A stretch of 34,731 nt of DNA from a virus. Shown one piece after another: positions 7,666 through 16,735 of this stretch; position 1 is the stretch's first letter; every line of letters starts with the position of its first letter. The position numbers and the translations under genes were made by a program. Location: IMG/VR virus record IMGVR_UViG_3300044623_000430, positions 1 through 34,731 of that record; one strand, written 5' to 3'. The notes below the pieces were generated by a model. It was not told where the DNA came from. It saw nothing but the letters and a program-made list of their open reading frames with translations, and did not search any database.

Positions 7666-8598
7666 ATGGCAAATTGTTGCAGTCTTACAGTCGCAAATAC
7701 AGGGTTTGGCTGTACCCCCATTATGGAAGTAGTGGAGAAATTCATTGAGGTTTCATACTTTAAAGAAGATGGAACTATCAACGAAATTGATTTGACAGAT
7801 ACTTTCAACTTAGCTTATTTTACCGCGCTTGTAAATAACGCTGATGAAACACTACGTTGGTTTCCTTTACCTTTCGTTAAGAACATGGTGGATGAGCGTG
7901 CTGATTCTGACTTTGAAACTTTCGATGACAAAACAAAGATTGAAAGACAAGTTGGTATTCGTTCAGTTAAAACAATGATTACTACTTTAGGTAATAACGC
8001 TGGCGCGGTATCGCCTCAAATGGTTGGTAAAATCAACGACAAAAAATGTAAAGTTTCTGGTTTGTTTGGTATTACTAAATCAAAACAGTTAGTTGGTGAA
8101 ATGATTAACGATGGTTTCTTAGCACCAATTAGAATAGACAATGGCTCTATCTCTGCTAAGTTAATCAAGACTGGTTCAGGTGCAGTTACTCAAAAAATCG
8201 ATTTGTCTTTCGATTGGCATATTGACGTGCAAGATGAAAGACTAAGAACATTGGAAGCTGACGAAATGAGTACAGATATTTCATTGTTGAATGGTTTGTT
8301 AGATGTTACATCTACTTACACTGCAATCGGGCAAACATCATTCAAAGCAACTTTGAAAACTATCTACGGTTCTTACTTAACGCCTGTATTAGTTGAAGGC
8401 TTGTTGGCTGCTGATATGGCTCTTTACAATGTTACTGATAGTGCTTCGGTTACTATCACTTCAATTGCAGAAAGCCCAGACGGCACATATCAAATCAACT
8501 ACGCATCGCAAACAGTTGCAGACGTGTTGAGATTGACTATTACTAAAGACGGTTACAACTTCGCTGCGGTTACTACTAATACTATCACAGTAGCATAA
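7666..8598 (+). CDS. Likely major tail tube protein, 310 aa
   Basis: The gene has its own consensus promoter and a C(UUCG)G terminator, the arrangement expected for an abundant virion protein. With its position after head-completion genes this points to the tail tube. The protein starts with a Cys-rich MANCCSLTVANTGFGC, then an alternating alpha/beta body (about 20-220). A final domain of about 85 residues (SASVTITSIAESPDGTYQINY and onward) looks like an Ig-like or carbohydrate-binding decoration, common on phage tail tubes. Codon use is biased like that of the capsid gene. Family homology itself was not recognised. Confidence 0.7.
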   Translation: MANCCSLTVANTGFGCTPIMEVVEKFIEVSYFKEDGTINEIDLTDTFNLAYFTALVNNADETLRWFPLPFVKNMVDERADSDFETFDDKTKIERQVGIRSVKTMITTLGNNAGAVSPQMVGKINDKKCKVSGLFGITKSKQLVGEMINDGFLAPIRIDNGSISAKLIKTGSGAVTQKIDLSFDWHIDVQDERLRTLEADEMSTDISLLNGLLDVTSTYTAIGQTSFKATLKTIYGSYLTPVLVEGLLAADMALYNVTDSASVTITSIAESPDGTYQINYASQTVADVLRLTITKDGYNFAAVTTNTITVA

Positions 8599-8604
8599 AT
8601 TTAG

Positions 8605-8628
8605 GGGAGGGCTTCGGCTCTCCCTTTT
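8605..8628 (+). terminator. Intrinsic terminator with UUCG tetraloop
   Basis: GGGAGGGC (8605-8612) pairs with GCTCTCCC (8617-8624), with one G.T pair, across the very stable C(TTCG)G tetraloop, followed by four T residues. It ends the tail tube transcript. Confidence 0.88.
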
Positions 8629-8640
8629 AAAACTTAAACA

Positions 8641-8901
8641 ATGGCAAAAGAAAATGATTTTTTAAAAGTGGGGGGTATTACTTGGGCGCTTCATGGCGTT
8701 GCTGGTTTAACCTATAATGACTTTATCGAAATGTACAAAGGCACTCCACAGCTTACTGATGGCTTAGATAAGATTTGGGCTACTTTACAAAAAGAGTGCA
8801 AAGCTAAAGGCATTGTGTGGAAAGAAGAAGAGTTAGCAGAAGCACCAGCAAATACAGATTTGCAAATCAAGCCTAAGAAGAAAAAGAAAAGCGAAGAGTA
8901 A
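8641..8901 (+). CDS. Tail assembly chaperone candidate, 86 aa
   Basis: Small protein between tail tube and tape measure, where siphoviruses carry tail assembly chaperones. MAKENDFLKVGGITWALHGVAG is followed by a helical middle and a strongly basic end (KPKKKKKSEE). There is no canonical slippery heptamer in frame: the A-rich end reads AAG AAG AAA AAG, so a lambda-G/T-type frameshift is not supported. Its TAA at 8899-8901 is followed by one codon and then the ATG of the next gene in the same frame. Role inferred from position. Confidence 0.5.
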   Translation: MAKENDFLKVGGITWALHGVAGLTYNDFIEMYKGTPQLTDGLDKIWATLQKECKAKGIVWKEEELAEAPANTDLQIKPKKKKKSEE

Positions 8902-8904
8902 GCA

Positions 8905-9354
8905 ATGAAAGCATTAGCTGACATATGCAAAAGGGTTATTTATTTGCCTAAAATAGCGGATAAATTATTTATTGCTGCTGTCAAAGAAAACGAAGCATAC
9001 ATAAGAACTTTAAACCTTTACCAATTATACGAGCAAGGTGTAAATACAGATGGTGAAATGATAGGATATTATTCACCTGTATCTGTTTATTTAAAAGGTG
9101 TTGCGGCTAATTACGGGAGGGATAGTAAGACAGACCATATTACATTAAAGGACACAGGCGCGTTCTACGATTCATTTAAGGTGGTGATTCAAAAAACGCA
9201 ATTTAAAATAGTAGCAGATGACAACAAAGACGGGAATCACCTTCAAGACGCTTATCCTAAAATTATCGGGCTTACCGAAGAAAGCATGGGCAAACTTAAA
9301 GAGCGTATGCTTCCTATTCTTATTGAAGATTTACGGACAGAAATACTGGGATAA
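8905..9354 (+). CDS. Tail completion/minor tail protein candidate, 149 aa
   Basis: Starts three bases after the upstream stop and in the same frame. The segment HITLKDTGAFYDSFKVVIQ (about 79-97) resembles the LxxTGxLxxS pattern found in tail-completion (HK97 gp10-like) proteins. The N-terminus is helical and the C-terminus ends KERMLPILIEDLRTEILG. Tail-completion proteins cap the tail near the connector, so the position one gene after the tail tube is acceptable. Family assignment is tentative. Confidence 0.5.
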   Translation: MKALADICKRVIYLPKIADKLFIAAVKENEAYIRTLNLYQLYEQGVNTDGEMIGYYSPVSVYLKGVAANYGRDSKTDHITLKDTGAFYDSFKVVIQKTQFKIVADDNKDGNHLQDAYPKIIGLTEESMGKLKERMLPILIEDLRTEILG

Positions 9355-9364
9355 CATAGACGAG

Positions 9365-9784
9365 ATGCCAATTTATTATTGGTTCAAATGGCACGAAGAG
9401 AAAGACAATAGTTATTTAAGCAAGACGCGCAAAATAGGTTATTTGGTTAATTACTTCGGGGATAAGATAATGACACAATTCATAGAGCGTTTTGGCTTTA
9501 GTGAGGTGTTCATTAAGACCTTAGAGAAGGAAAAGGAATTAGTGTTGTTGCAAGCACGAAGAGCGATAACAGATGATAGGAGTTTAAATGCGTTCATTAA
9601 GATTTGCGAGTTAGAGATTGAAGCACTAAAGAAAGAAACAACAGAGCGCGCGGACTTCTACGAAATTAAAGGAGTGTTAGAGCATGAAATGGGGTTTCAG
9701 ATTGATATAAAAAAAGTTAGTGTAGCTGAATACTACACCTACTTCAAAGCATTAAAAAAAATAAGACCTAAACAAAATGGCTGA
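9365..9784 (+). CDS. Tail assembly protein candidate upstream of tape measure, 139 aa
   Basis: I chose the ATG at 9365 (MPIYYWFKWHEEKD) because a start at 9218 would overlap most of the end of the preceding gene in another frame and encode an unlikely sequence. The protein is charged and helical, with KTLEKEKELVLLQARRAIT near the middle. It ends by overlapping the tape measure start by eight bases, which implies coupled translation. Proteins in this slot usually help tape measure folding or tube assembly. No family recognised. Confidence 0.55.
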   Translation: MPIYYWFKWHEEKDNSYLSKTRKIGYLVNYFGDKIMTQFIERFGFSEVFIKTLEKEKELVLLQARRAITDDRSLNAFIKICELEIEALKKETTERADFYEIKGVLEHEMGFQIDIKKVSVAEYYTYFKALKKIRPKQNG

Positions 9785-12260
9785 AAGCGGTAAAATAACC
9801 AGAGAAGATATAATTGCTAAAGACGCGTTCACTAGTGCCGTTGACGAAGCAAAACAACTCTTAGCGGTTATTAATGAAATATCAGCAGCGTTAAAGACTA
9901 AAGCAAAACAATCAACAGAAGGCTTTGCTATCGCATCACCGCAATCGATTGAAGATGTTAAGAAGCTAACCGACCAGATAGCGGAACTTAAAAAGCAAAT
10001 AGCAGCTTTAGAGGCGGTAACGGAAAAGCAAAAGAAAGCAACTAAAGACCTAACCGCAGCACAAGCAGAAGAAAACCTAGCGCGTCAAAAGCAAAGACAA
10101 GAGGTTACTCAGCAAGTAAAACTTACAAGTGAACTAACTACCGAATACGAGAAGCAAGTAGTTAGATTAGCACAAGTAAAGAAGGAATTAAAGGATTTAT
10201 CGGTACAGGGTAAGGAAGCGCCTAAATCGTTAGTTGAAGAGTTTAATAAGTTAGATAAAAGCGTAACAAAAGCCGAGCAAGGGGTAAAGGAATTTCAACG
10301 CGCTATTGGTAACTATTCAAGCGCAACAGCAGAACTTAAAGATTTAACTAGGCAATTATTAGAACTAGAAAAAGCTGGTAAAAGAAATACGGATGAGTTT
10401 AAAAACTTACGCGCAAAGGCAGCAGAGTTAAAAGATACTATTTCAGATGTAAAAGCTGAGGTAAAGGCATTAGCGAGTGACACAAGAACTATTGATGGTG
10501 TGGTAGGTAGTGTTAATCTTCTTGCGAATGCTTACCAAGTAGCAGAAGGTGCAGCAGCTTTATTAGGAGAGGAAAGTAAGGAGTGGCAACAAACAATGGT
10601 GAAGTTACAGGCTATAATGGCGGTAACAACAGGATTACAAGAAATTCAAAACTTATTGCAGAAGGAGAGTGCCGCAATGATGTTTTTAAATACTGTTCAA
10701 ACTAAGGCAGCAGCAGCAGCACAGAGTCTTTATGCTTTTGCCACTGGTGGCGCGACTGCAGCTACTAAGGCGTTTAGAATAGCATTACTTGCTACTGGTA
10801 TAGGCGCTGTGGTGGTTGCTGTTGCTGCATTAGCTGGAGCGTTTGATGATTTAAATGATTCGGTAGAAGACGAAATAGAGAAGCAAGATAAGTTAGCTGC
10901 CGCGCTATTAAAAACAGATGAGGCGTATAAAAAAATAATCGATAAGTCGGATAAATTAAGAGCAAGAAGCAATGAAGGAATAGACGTGTTGAATAGAGAA
11001 TTGGTAATATTGAGGGCGAAAGGAGCAACACAATTAGAAATATTTGAAAAAGAACAAGAGATAAGAAGAGAGGAATTATCTAGGCTAAGAGCAAACGCTG
11101 CTACTAGATTTCAAACACAAGCAGAGATAGACGCAAACCTAATAGATGCATTGGAATTAGAAAAGCAAATAAAAGATAAGCAAAATGAGATAGATGCAGC
11201 CCAAATACAATTTAAAAGAGAATCGGAAGAAGAGAAGAAGAAAGTTATAGTAAAAAGTGCGCAAGAAGAAATTAAAATAAATGATAAAGTAGTTGAAGAA
11301 TATAAGGATAATAGCGAAGAAGTTCAAACAATTATTGACAATTTAGCGGAAGCCGAAATGGAAGCCAACAGAAAGGCATATGAAGATTCATTAGCGCTAG
11401 CAGAAAAAGAAGCGGCAGAGAAAAAGGTAATAGCAGACCAAAAAGAAAAAGATGATGAAAAAAGAGATAAAGAGAAATTAGACAGGGAAAGAAGCGTACA
11501 AAATCAAGTTATTAAAGGATTGCAAGATGGCGTTCAAAGGAAAAGTGAAATAGTACAAAACGGACTTGAAAAAGAAATTGATAAACAAAACACAGCTATT
11601 GAAAAGCAACAAGAACTAGCTGCTAAAGGATTAGAAAACACGTTAGCATACCAAGAAAAGAAACGTGCAGAATTGCAAGCAAAGCTAGAGCGAGAGAAAG
11701 AAGCGGAGAGAAAAAAAGAAGAGGCGTTACAATTGGCTGGCGCTTTCTTAGGTTCTTACAATACACGTTTGGATAAGGGGCAACAAAGCACACAGGCATT
11801 AGCTGGCGCATTAGCTGATACATTAATTGCAAAAGCAATAAGTTCAACAATCGCTGGCGCATTTGCCGAAGGGGTGGAAAACTTTCAAGGTAAAGGAACG
11901 GGAACGAGTGATAGTAATTTAATCGCCTTCTCTCATGGTGAATCGGTTGTTACTGCTGCGGCAACTTCTAAGTATAGCGGACTTGTAACGGCAATGAATA
12001 AGGGATTAGTTGATGACTACGTGAAGCAAATGATATTACCAGATATGGATGCACCAATGAGCGTAAACACTAGCAGCTTTCAAAGTGCAGCTATTGTGTA
12101 CACACTTACAAAAGAACTAGGGGAACTAAAACAAGCCATCAAGAACAAACAAGAAATAAAAGTGAATTGGAATGCACAAGGCGAACGAGTTGAAGAGATT
12201 GTAAAAGATGGAATGAAGACCGTTATTAAGCACGTAACAACTGGAAAGCGTAGATTATGA
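9777..12260 (+). CDS. Tape measure protein, 827 aa
   Basis: Sets tail length and is ejected with the DNA. Residues about 60-240 are long coiled coil rich in Lys, Glu, Ala and Gln. A Gly/Ala-rich hydrophobic segment (FRIALLATGIGAVVVAVAA, about 333-351) is a likely membrane-inserting helix. Further charged coiled coil spans about 360-660, including a Glu/Lys-dense tract. Near residue 702 the motif FQGKGTGTSDSNLIAFSHGE then VVTA matches the C-terminal G.GT..SDS....S.GE.VVTA element of Bacteroidetes phage and prophage tape measures. At about 1.5 angstroms per residue (textbook value) a tail near 120 nm is expected. Confidence 0.93.
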   Translation: MAESGKITREDIIAKDAFTSAVDEAKQLLAVINEISAALKTKAKQSTEGFAIASPQSIEDVKKLTDQIAELKKQIAALEAVTEKQKKATKDLTAAQAEENLARQKQRQEVTQQVKLTSELTTEYEKQVVRLAQVKKELKDLSVQGKEAPKSLVEEFNKLDKSVTKAEQGVKEFQRAIGNYSSATAELKDLTRQLLELEKAGKRNTDEFKNLRAKAAELKDTISDVKAEVKALASDTRTIDGVVGSVNLLANAYQVAEGAAALLGEESKEWQQTMVKLQAIMAVTTGLQEIQNLLQKESAAMMFLNTVQTKAAAAAQSLYAFATGGATAATKAFRIALLATGIGAVVVAVAALAGAFDDLNDSVEDEIEKQDKLAAALLKTDEAYKKIIDKSDKLRARSNEGIDVLNRELVILRAKGATQLEIFEKEQEIRREELSRLRANAATRFQTQAEIDANLIDALELEKQIKDKQNEIDAAQIQFKRESEEEKKKVIVKSAQEEIKINDKVVEEYKDNSEEVQTIIDNLAEAEMEANRKAYEDSLALAEKEAAEKKVIADQKEKDDEKRDKEKLDRERSVQNQVIKGLQDGVQRKSEIVQNGLEKEIDKQNTAIEKQQELAAKGLENTLAYQEKKRAELQAKLEREKEAERKKEEALQLAGAFLGSYNTRLDKGQQSTQALAGALADTLIAKAISSTIAGAFAEGVENFQGKGTGTSDSNLIAFSHGESVVTAAATSKYSGLVTAMNKGLVDDYVKQMILPDMDAPMSVNTSSFQSAAIVYTLTKELGELKQAIKNKQEIKVNWNAQGERVEEIVKDGMKTVIKHVTTGKRRL

Positions 12261-14134
12261 AAACACTATTTTATTTAAATGGTGCGCTCATTGAACCACC
12301 AGCAAACCAAAAAGAGCTATCTATTCAATTAAACTTTGATAAGGATGCACCGACTGCGCAAGTATCTATTAATAAGTGGCGATTTGTACGCGATAACGCT
12401 GGAACTATTCAAGATTATATTGATGGGGGTTTACTCGGCTCTGATACTATTTATGGCTCTTACGGCACTACTGCTGGTATATTTGAAGGATTACCTTTTA
12501 GAATCGACCTTGATTATATGGGTACGGTTCAAACTATTTTTGATGGGTACTTAGATTTAACCGATAATGTGGAAGTAAGCTGCAACGATATAACGGCAAG
12601 CGCTAAAGAATCACATAAGATTGATTGGTTGAATGAAAGTGCAGATAGTATAGATTTTCAATACTTATACGACACAAACCCTTCATTGTTTAGTGGTAAG
12701 TTTATAGATATACCTTATGTTATAAATACTTTACCACAAGCTGGCGAGGCTTTTATGGCGACAATATCGGCATTTGTTATTGCGCAAGAATTGGCAAAGG
12801 TAGCTATTGAATTAAGCATGATATTCGCGGATATTGCGAGCGTCATGGGTTCGATACAAGGGATATTAAAACTTGTTGCGTACATTGTTTACTTCATTAC
12901 GCTTGTTGCGTCATTAATTAAACTTGTTTATGACGCTTTCAACTACATCATACAGCCGATAAAGTACCACCAAGCAATGAGGGTTAAAGACCTTTTAGAA
13001 GTTGGTTGTTCTCATTTCGGTTATACTTTTCAATCATCCATATTTAGTGGCGACTTAAAAGATTTGGTAATATTGCCTGAGAAGTACCAAAACCCTGACA
13101 CCGATGGAATATTAGGCTTTCTAAATCCTAATCAACCCGATATGCGCGGTTATTACAAGGGCACGTTTGGGCAACTATTACGCGACTTAAAATTGATATT
13201 TAACGCGAAGATTATAATTGATAACGGCAAACTAATTTTTGAGCGTAGAGATTACGACTTATACCCAGCAACAACATATCAACTACCCGACCTAAGAAAC
13301 GATTGGAACGGCTTTAATACTAGCGAATTTAATAGCGGTTTTTACATCAAGTTTCAAACCGATATAAACGATAAGAATACGATTGATAGTTACACAGGTA
13401 CAGCGTATCAAATAACATTTCAACCTAACATAATAGGAAATAAAAACAACTTACTATTTAAAGGTTATGAAACACTTAATATACCTTTCGCGCTAGGTAA
13501 AAGAAAAACATATTTAACTTTTCCTGAGCAAGTTTTTCAAGTGATATTCGATACATTTAGCGCGGTGGTTAACATCTACGTTACTATTATTAACGCTGCT
13601 ATTGATGGCTTGAACGCTGTTATAGGCGTTATAAACGACTTAATCGATGCTCTAGCAGTTATCGGTATATTAATACCATTTAGTGTAGGCGCTATTAACC
13701 ACATTCAACCAGTTGTGCTAGGTTCATTAATGACCGATAGAATAGGAATGTTAATGTTAGAGAATGATTTTGTAGATACCCCTAAGATGTTTATTATTAA
13801 CGAGGGCGCGATACCTCGCAAAACCGATGTGGTAGAAACGCTTACGGCTAAGTATCTATGGGAAAACTACAAGTACATTGATTCATTTATGCCAATAAGC
13901 GGAAAGCATAACCAATACATTTTAAAGAATCACGATAACGTGCCGTTTTGTTTTGATGACTACGAAAAAGTAAAATTGGATAATCGAATTTTGACTAATT
14001 TTGGTGAGAGCGCGCTAGTTGATTCTTTAGAGTGGGATGTGTACAATCAAAGCGCGAAGGTAAAGTACAGAGTAAACAAACTATATTACAACAACTTCAA
14101 AGCAGCAATAACAAATGAAGCAACAGGAAATTAA
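12257..14134 (+). CDS. Tail-tip/distal tail protein with hydrophobic blocks, 625 aa
   Basis: Follows the tape measure with a four-base overlap, the place of distal tail and hub proteins. The N-terminal region (about 1-125) is beta-rich and contains TIFDGYLDLTD, a pattern seen at the start of baseplate and distal-tail proteins. Unusually, two long hydrophobic helical blocks interrupt it, about 165-232 (for example LKLVAYIVYFITLVASLIKLV) and about 427-480 (FSAVVNIYVTIINAAIDGLNA). The region between has charged beta-like sequence (KLIFERRDYDLYPATTYQLP). The hydrophobic blocks could insert in a host membrane during DNA delivery. Function is inferred from order. Confidence 0.65.
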   Translation: MKTLFYLNGALIEPPANQKELSIQLNFDKDAPTAQVSINKWRFVRDNAGTIQDYIDGGLLGSDTIYGSYGTTAGIFEGLPFRIDLDYMGTVQTIFDGYLDLTDNVEVSCNDITASAKESHKIDWLNESADSIDFQYLYDTNPSLFSGKFIDIPYVINTLPQAGEAFMATISAFVIAQELAKVAIELSMIFADIASVMGSIQGILKLVAYIVYFITLVASLIKLVYDAFNYIIQPIKYHQAMRVKDLLEVGCSHFGYTFQSSIFSGDLKDLVILPEKYQNPDTDGILGFLNPNQPDMRGYYKGTFGQLLRDLKLIFNAKIIIDNGKLIFERRDYDLYPATTYQLPDLRNDWNGFNTSEFNSGFYIKFQTDINDKNTIDSYTGTAYQITFQPNIIGNKNNLLFKGYETLNIPFALGKRKTYLTFPEQVFQVIFDTFSAVVNIYVTIINAAIDGLNAVIGVINDLIDALAVIGILIPFSVGAINHIQPVVLGSLMTDRIGMLMLENDFVDTPKMFIINEGAIPRKTDVVETLTAKYLWENYKYIDSFMPISGKHNQYILKNHDNVPFCFDDYEKVKLDNRILTNFGESALVDSLEWDVYNQSAKVKYRVNKLYYNNFKAAITNEATGN

Positions 14135-14351
14135 CCCAGAAGATATTAAAAAGGCTATGGAGATGTTAGCAAATGTGGCGAATAACGCGCATTTGTTTAC
14201 CTCATTAGCCGAAAATATGATAGGCAATTTACCAGCCGACAAGCAAGAACAAGCTAAGAAAATATTAGCTGGTAACGATATGAAAAAGGCGATTGATAAA
14301 TTGAATGGTGCTGTAAACAAGATGCAAGATTATGAGCGTAAAAATAAATAG
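14115..14351 (+). CDS. Small helical protein between tail-tip genes, 78 aa
   Basis: Overlaps the previous gene by 20 bases and the next by 20, a nested arrangement that supports a real coupled gene. The product (MKQQEINPEDIKKAMEMLANV and onward) is almost fully helical and amphipathic, with charged Lys/Glu/Asp faces and no membrane segment. It may be a small chaperone or scaffold for the large tail-tip proteins on either side. No family recognised. Confidence 0.65.
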   Translation: MKQQEINPEDIKKAMEMLANVANNAHLFTSLAENMIGNLPADKQEQAKKILAGNDMKKAIDKLNGAVNKMQDYERKNK

Positions 14352-16698
14352 CATTTCATTTGATAGCGAGTTAACAACTGGTACAACTGATTACCTTTTA
14401 GGCAACGTGCTTAACAGTGTAACGGCTACGGTTCAAATCGCTATTGGTTGGTTTGCATTTGCTACATCTAGCAGCAAGATACAATTTGCACCTACAAGCG
14501 GTTATCCAAACCCTGATGAAATTATAAAATGTAATTCGGCTTTATTTGGAGAGTTTCAACTAGGCGATACAATAGAAGTAAGCGGAACAGCTTCAAATGA
14601 TGGCACATACACTATAACCGATAAGATAAGCGCGAACGAAATAAGGGTTGGCACGTCTTTAGTAAATGAATTGAGTTCGGTTGCCGAGATAGTAGGCACA
14701 ACACCTATAACGGCTTTAAACTACTTTTACAACTTAATCGAAAACGCTAACGCACCTTCATATATTAGTCAAATTGATGGAAGTATTCAAAAGTATTTTG
14801 CATTTGATTTAGACGCAACCGACACATCAACGGTAGTTAACTTTGAAGGTATAGGAGATAAAAGCTGGCAAAGTGGCTCGGCAACTATAAAAGGTAATGG
14901 AACAGATGCGTACTATCAATACTTCACTATTACCCACAACTTTTTAGTAATTCCTTATTATGTTGAAGGTGAATTTACTGACTTGCAAAGCGGAACACCT
15001 CCTTACAATTTTGATAACACTAACTCTCTTAAATATATCTCTTCATTTGAGGCTCTATACTTTAAGACAGACCCAAACAAGAAACAGATAGGTTCATTTA
15101 TTTCTAACAACGGGAACGTAGGGTGGTTTGATGAAAACTTTAATACAGACCTTACGAACTACTCACATACCGCGATAGTTCATAAAACGCCTACCAACAT
15201 CACTTTGCCTAGCGTTGAGATTACAGAGAATTTAAACACGTTTACTTTCGATGTAACTAATACAACCGATGCGCCATTTGTAATTAATACCACCCCTTGT
15301 ATATTAGGTTTCTCTTTATTAAGTGATGAAAGTGATTATACCGATGCAGCAAAAACAGTAGAGGAAAACTTTTATATCGATAGAATAGAAACGGTGGTTA
15401 GTAATAGCACACCAACAGCAGACGGATTATATATAGAGAATGTTAACGTCGAGTTTATTAGTTCTAGTGTTGTAAGGGTAACGGGTAACTTTAAATTCGA
15501 CGCTGGCGATGTTACGTATCTAAGCGCTCTGAGTGGTAAGCGTTATTGCATGGCGTTCGATGTTGTTGATGATGCTTTGGCGATTGATGTAGCTGATAGG
15601 GTTACTTTGTTAGTTGATGCGAACGACCTTTATATTGATACTTCAAACGATGGCTTGATAGTGTTTGATACTGATATTGTAACAATGGCTGATGAAGACG
15701 AGTTAGGAGTTGCAACAACGGAGGCTTTCCCTACCGATGCAATAGTAATTCGTTCAATAATGGCATTTGATTACGAAGCTGATACGACATTTGAAACTAT
15801 AACAGCTAAGATTATAGCGGAAAACGCAACAGGTGATTCATTTGATTTAGACGTGTTCACATTTGATTTAAGTACACAGCCAAAGGTTAGTGATATAACG
15901 CAAATAAACATTAGTCAAGCGCGCCCATTTGTACCGAGTGGCAATAGCTTTATGCAAAACATTATCGTTAAGCGTAGAAGCGATTTAGATGCTGGTAATC
16001 TTTACTACTATGAAATAAACTTTCCTGTACTTTTCCGTTGGGAATATTGGAAGACTTTGTTAGGAGTTAACGCGGCTTTTTACAATACGTCTTTACCTAA
16101 CAATGGATTTAACAATTTGTGGTATCGTTACGATGCTTCACCATTCAATATTAAAGGCTACGTTAGTTTAGATGTAATCAACGAAGGAAACCCGTTAACA
16201 TTTGAAGATAAAATAACCTTAGACGCTTACAACTATTCGAGCAGCGCGGAGTGGATAGTTAAAACCGTTAAGGCTTACGATTTAGACGATAACGAGTTAA
16301 CCGATGGTGTGAATAACTACGTGCAAGGATTTGCTAAGACTAAAGTAGTAGCTGTATTTGAAAATATAAATACTATTGATAGCGATAATGTTTTTGTGAG
16401 ATTTGGCGCTGAGGTTTACGAAAGTGGAGGCGTTAGTGGATTACATACGATAGATTCACTTTATCCCGTAGCAGCAAATGAATGGTTTGAAAATACAGAT
16501 AACGGGGGATTGATTGAATTGGTGTTGAGCGGAAACGAAGTAACAGCAACAGCTTATTTGAACAACAACAATATTCCTAGCAATGGCAAACTAACAATAT
16601 ATGCGCGTATTTATAATTTAGGTATTGCAGATGGTAAGCTAACGGAAGCTGGCGTTTACAAGGCGACAGAAGACGGAATACTAAAAGCCCTAGAATAA
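14332..16698 (+). CDS. Large tail-tip/baseplate protein, 788 aa
   Basis: Beta-strand-rich protein with many Thr, Asn, Asp and aromatic residues, typical of receptor-facing tail proteins. An early motif DTIEVSGTASNDGTYTI (about 82-98) looks like a small beta-sandwich also hinted at in the connector-region protein at 6895. The middle has several similar Asp/Thr-rich beta segments (DFDAGDVTYLSAL-like, then ITDAIVI-like), and the C-terminus ends AGVYKATEDGILKALE. It precedes the fibre gene, and a promoter separates the two. No enzyme motif seen. It is likely part of the tail tip to which the fibre attaches. Confidence 0.6.
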   Translation: MSVKINSISFDSELTTGTTDYLLGNVLNSVTATVQIAIGWFAFATSSSKIQFAPTSGYPNPDEIIKCNSALFGEFQLGDTIEVSGTASNDGTYTITDKISANEIRVGTSLVNELSSVAEIVGTTPITALNYFYNLIENANAPSYISQIDGSIQKYFAFDLDATDTSTVVNFEGIGDKSWQSGSATIKGNGTDAYYQYFTITHNFLVIPYYVEGEFTDLQSGTPPYNFDNTNSLKYISSFEALYFKTDPNKKQIGSFISNNGNVGWFDENFNTDLTNYSHTAIVHKTPTNITLPSVEITENLNTFTFDVTNTTDAPFVINTTPCILGFSLLSDESDYTDAAKTVEENFYIDRIETVVSNSTPTADGLYIENVNVEFISSSVVRVTGNFKFDAGDVTYLSALSGKRYCMAFDVVDDALAIDVADRVTLLVDANDLYIDTSNDGLIVFDTDIVTMADEDELGVATTEAFPTDAIVIRSIMAFDYEADTTFETITAKIIAENATGDSFDLDVFTFDLSTQPKVSDITQINISQARPFVPSGNSFMQNIIVKRRSDLDAGNLYYYEINFPVLFRWEYWKTLLGVNAAFYNTSLPNNGFNNLWYRYDASPFNIKGYVSLDVINEGNPLTFEDKITLDAYNYSSSAEWIVKTVKAYDLDDNELTDGVNNYVQGFAKTKVVAVFENINTIDSDNVFVRFGAEVYESGGVSGLHTIDSLYPVAANEWFENTDNGGLIELVLSGNEVTATAYLNNNNIPSNGKLTIYARIYNLGIADGKLTEAGVYKATEDGILKALE

Positions 16699-16702
16699 AA
16701 AA

Positions 16703-16731
16703 ATAGAGTAATAAAATAAAAAGTAAATTTG
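16703..16731 (+). promoter_or_regulatory. Late promoter abutting the tail fibre start (17-nt spacer, TAAATTTG)
   Basis: ATAGAGTAAT at 16703, 17-nt spacer, perfect TAAATTTG at 16724-16731. The box ends only four bases before the ATG at 16736, so transcription would begin at or just after the start codon's first base. Either the mRNA is leaderless or the gene is mainly read from upstream. Confidence 0.6.
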
Positions 16732-16735
16732 AAGT

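Noticed and set aside
8870-8901. Programmed -1 frameshift in the tail chaperone gene
   Set aside because: The A-rich end lacks an X XXY YYZ heptamer in frame, and the next gene is in the same frame, not -1.
9218-9364. Upstream start for the gene before the tape measure
   Set aside because: The extra region overlaps the end of the preceding gene in another frame and encodes a sequence unlike a real N-terminus.
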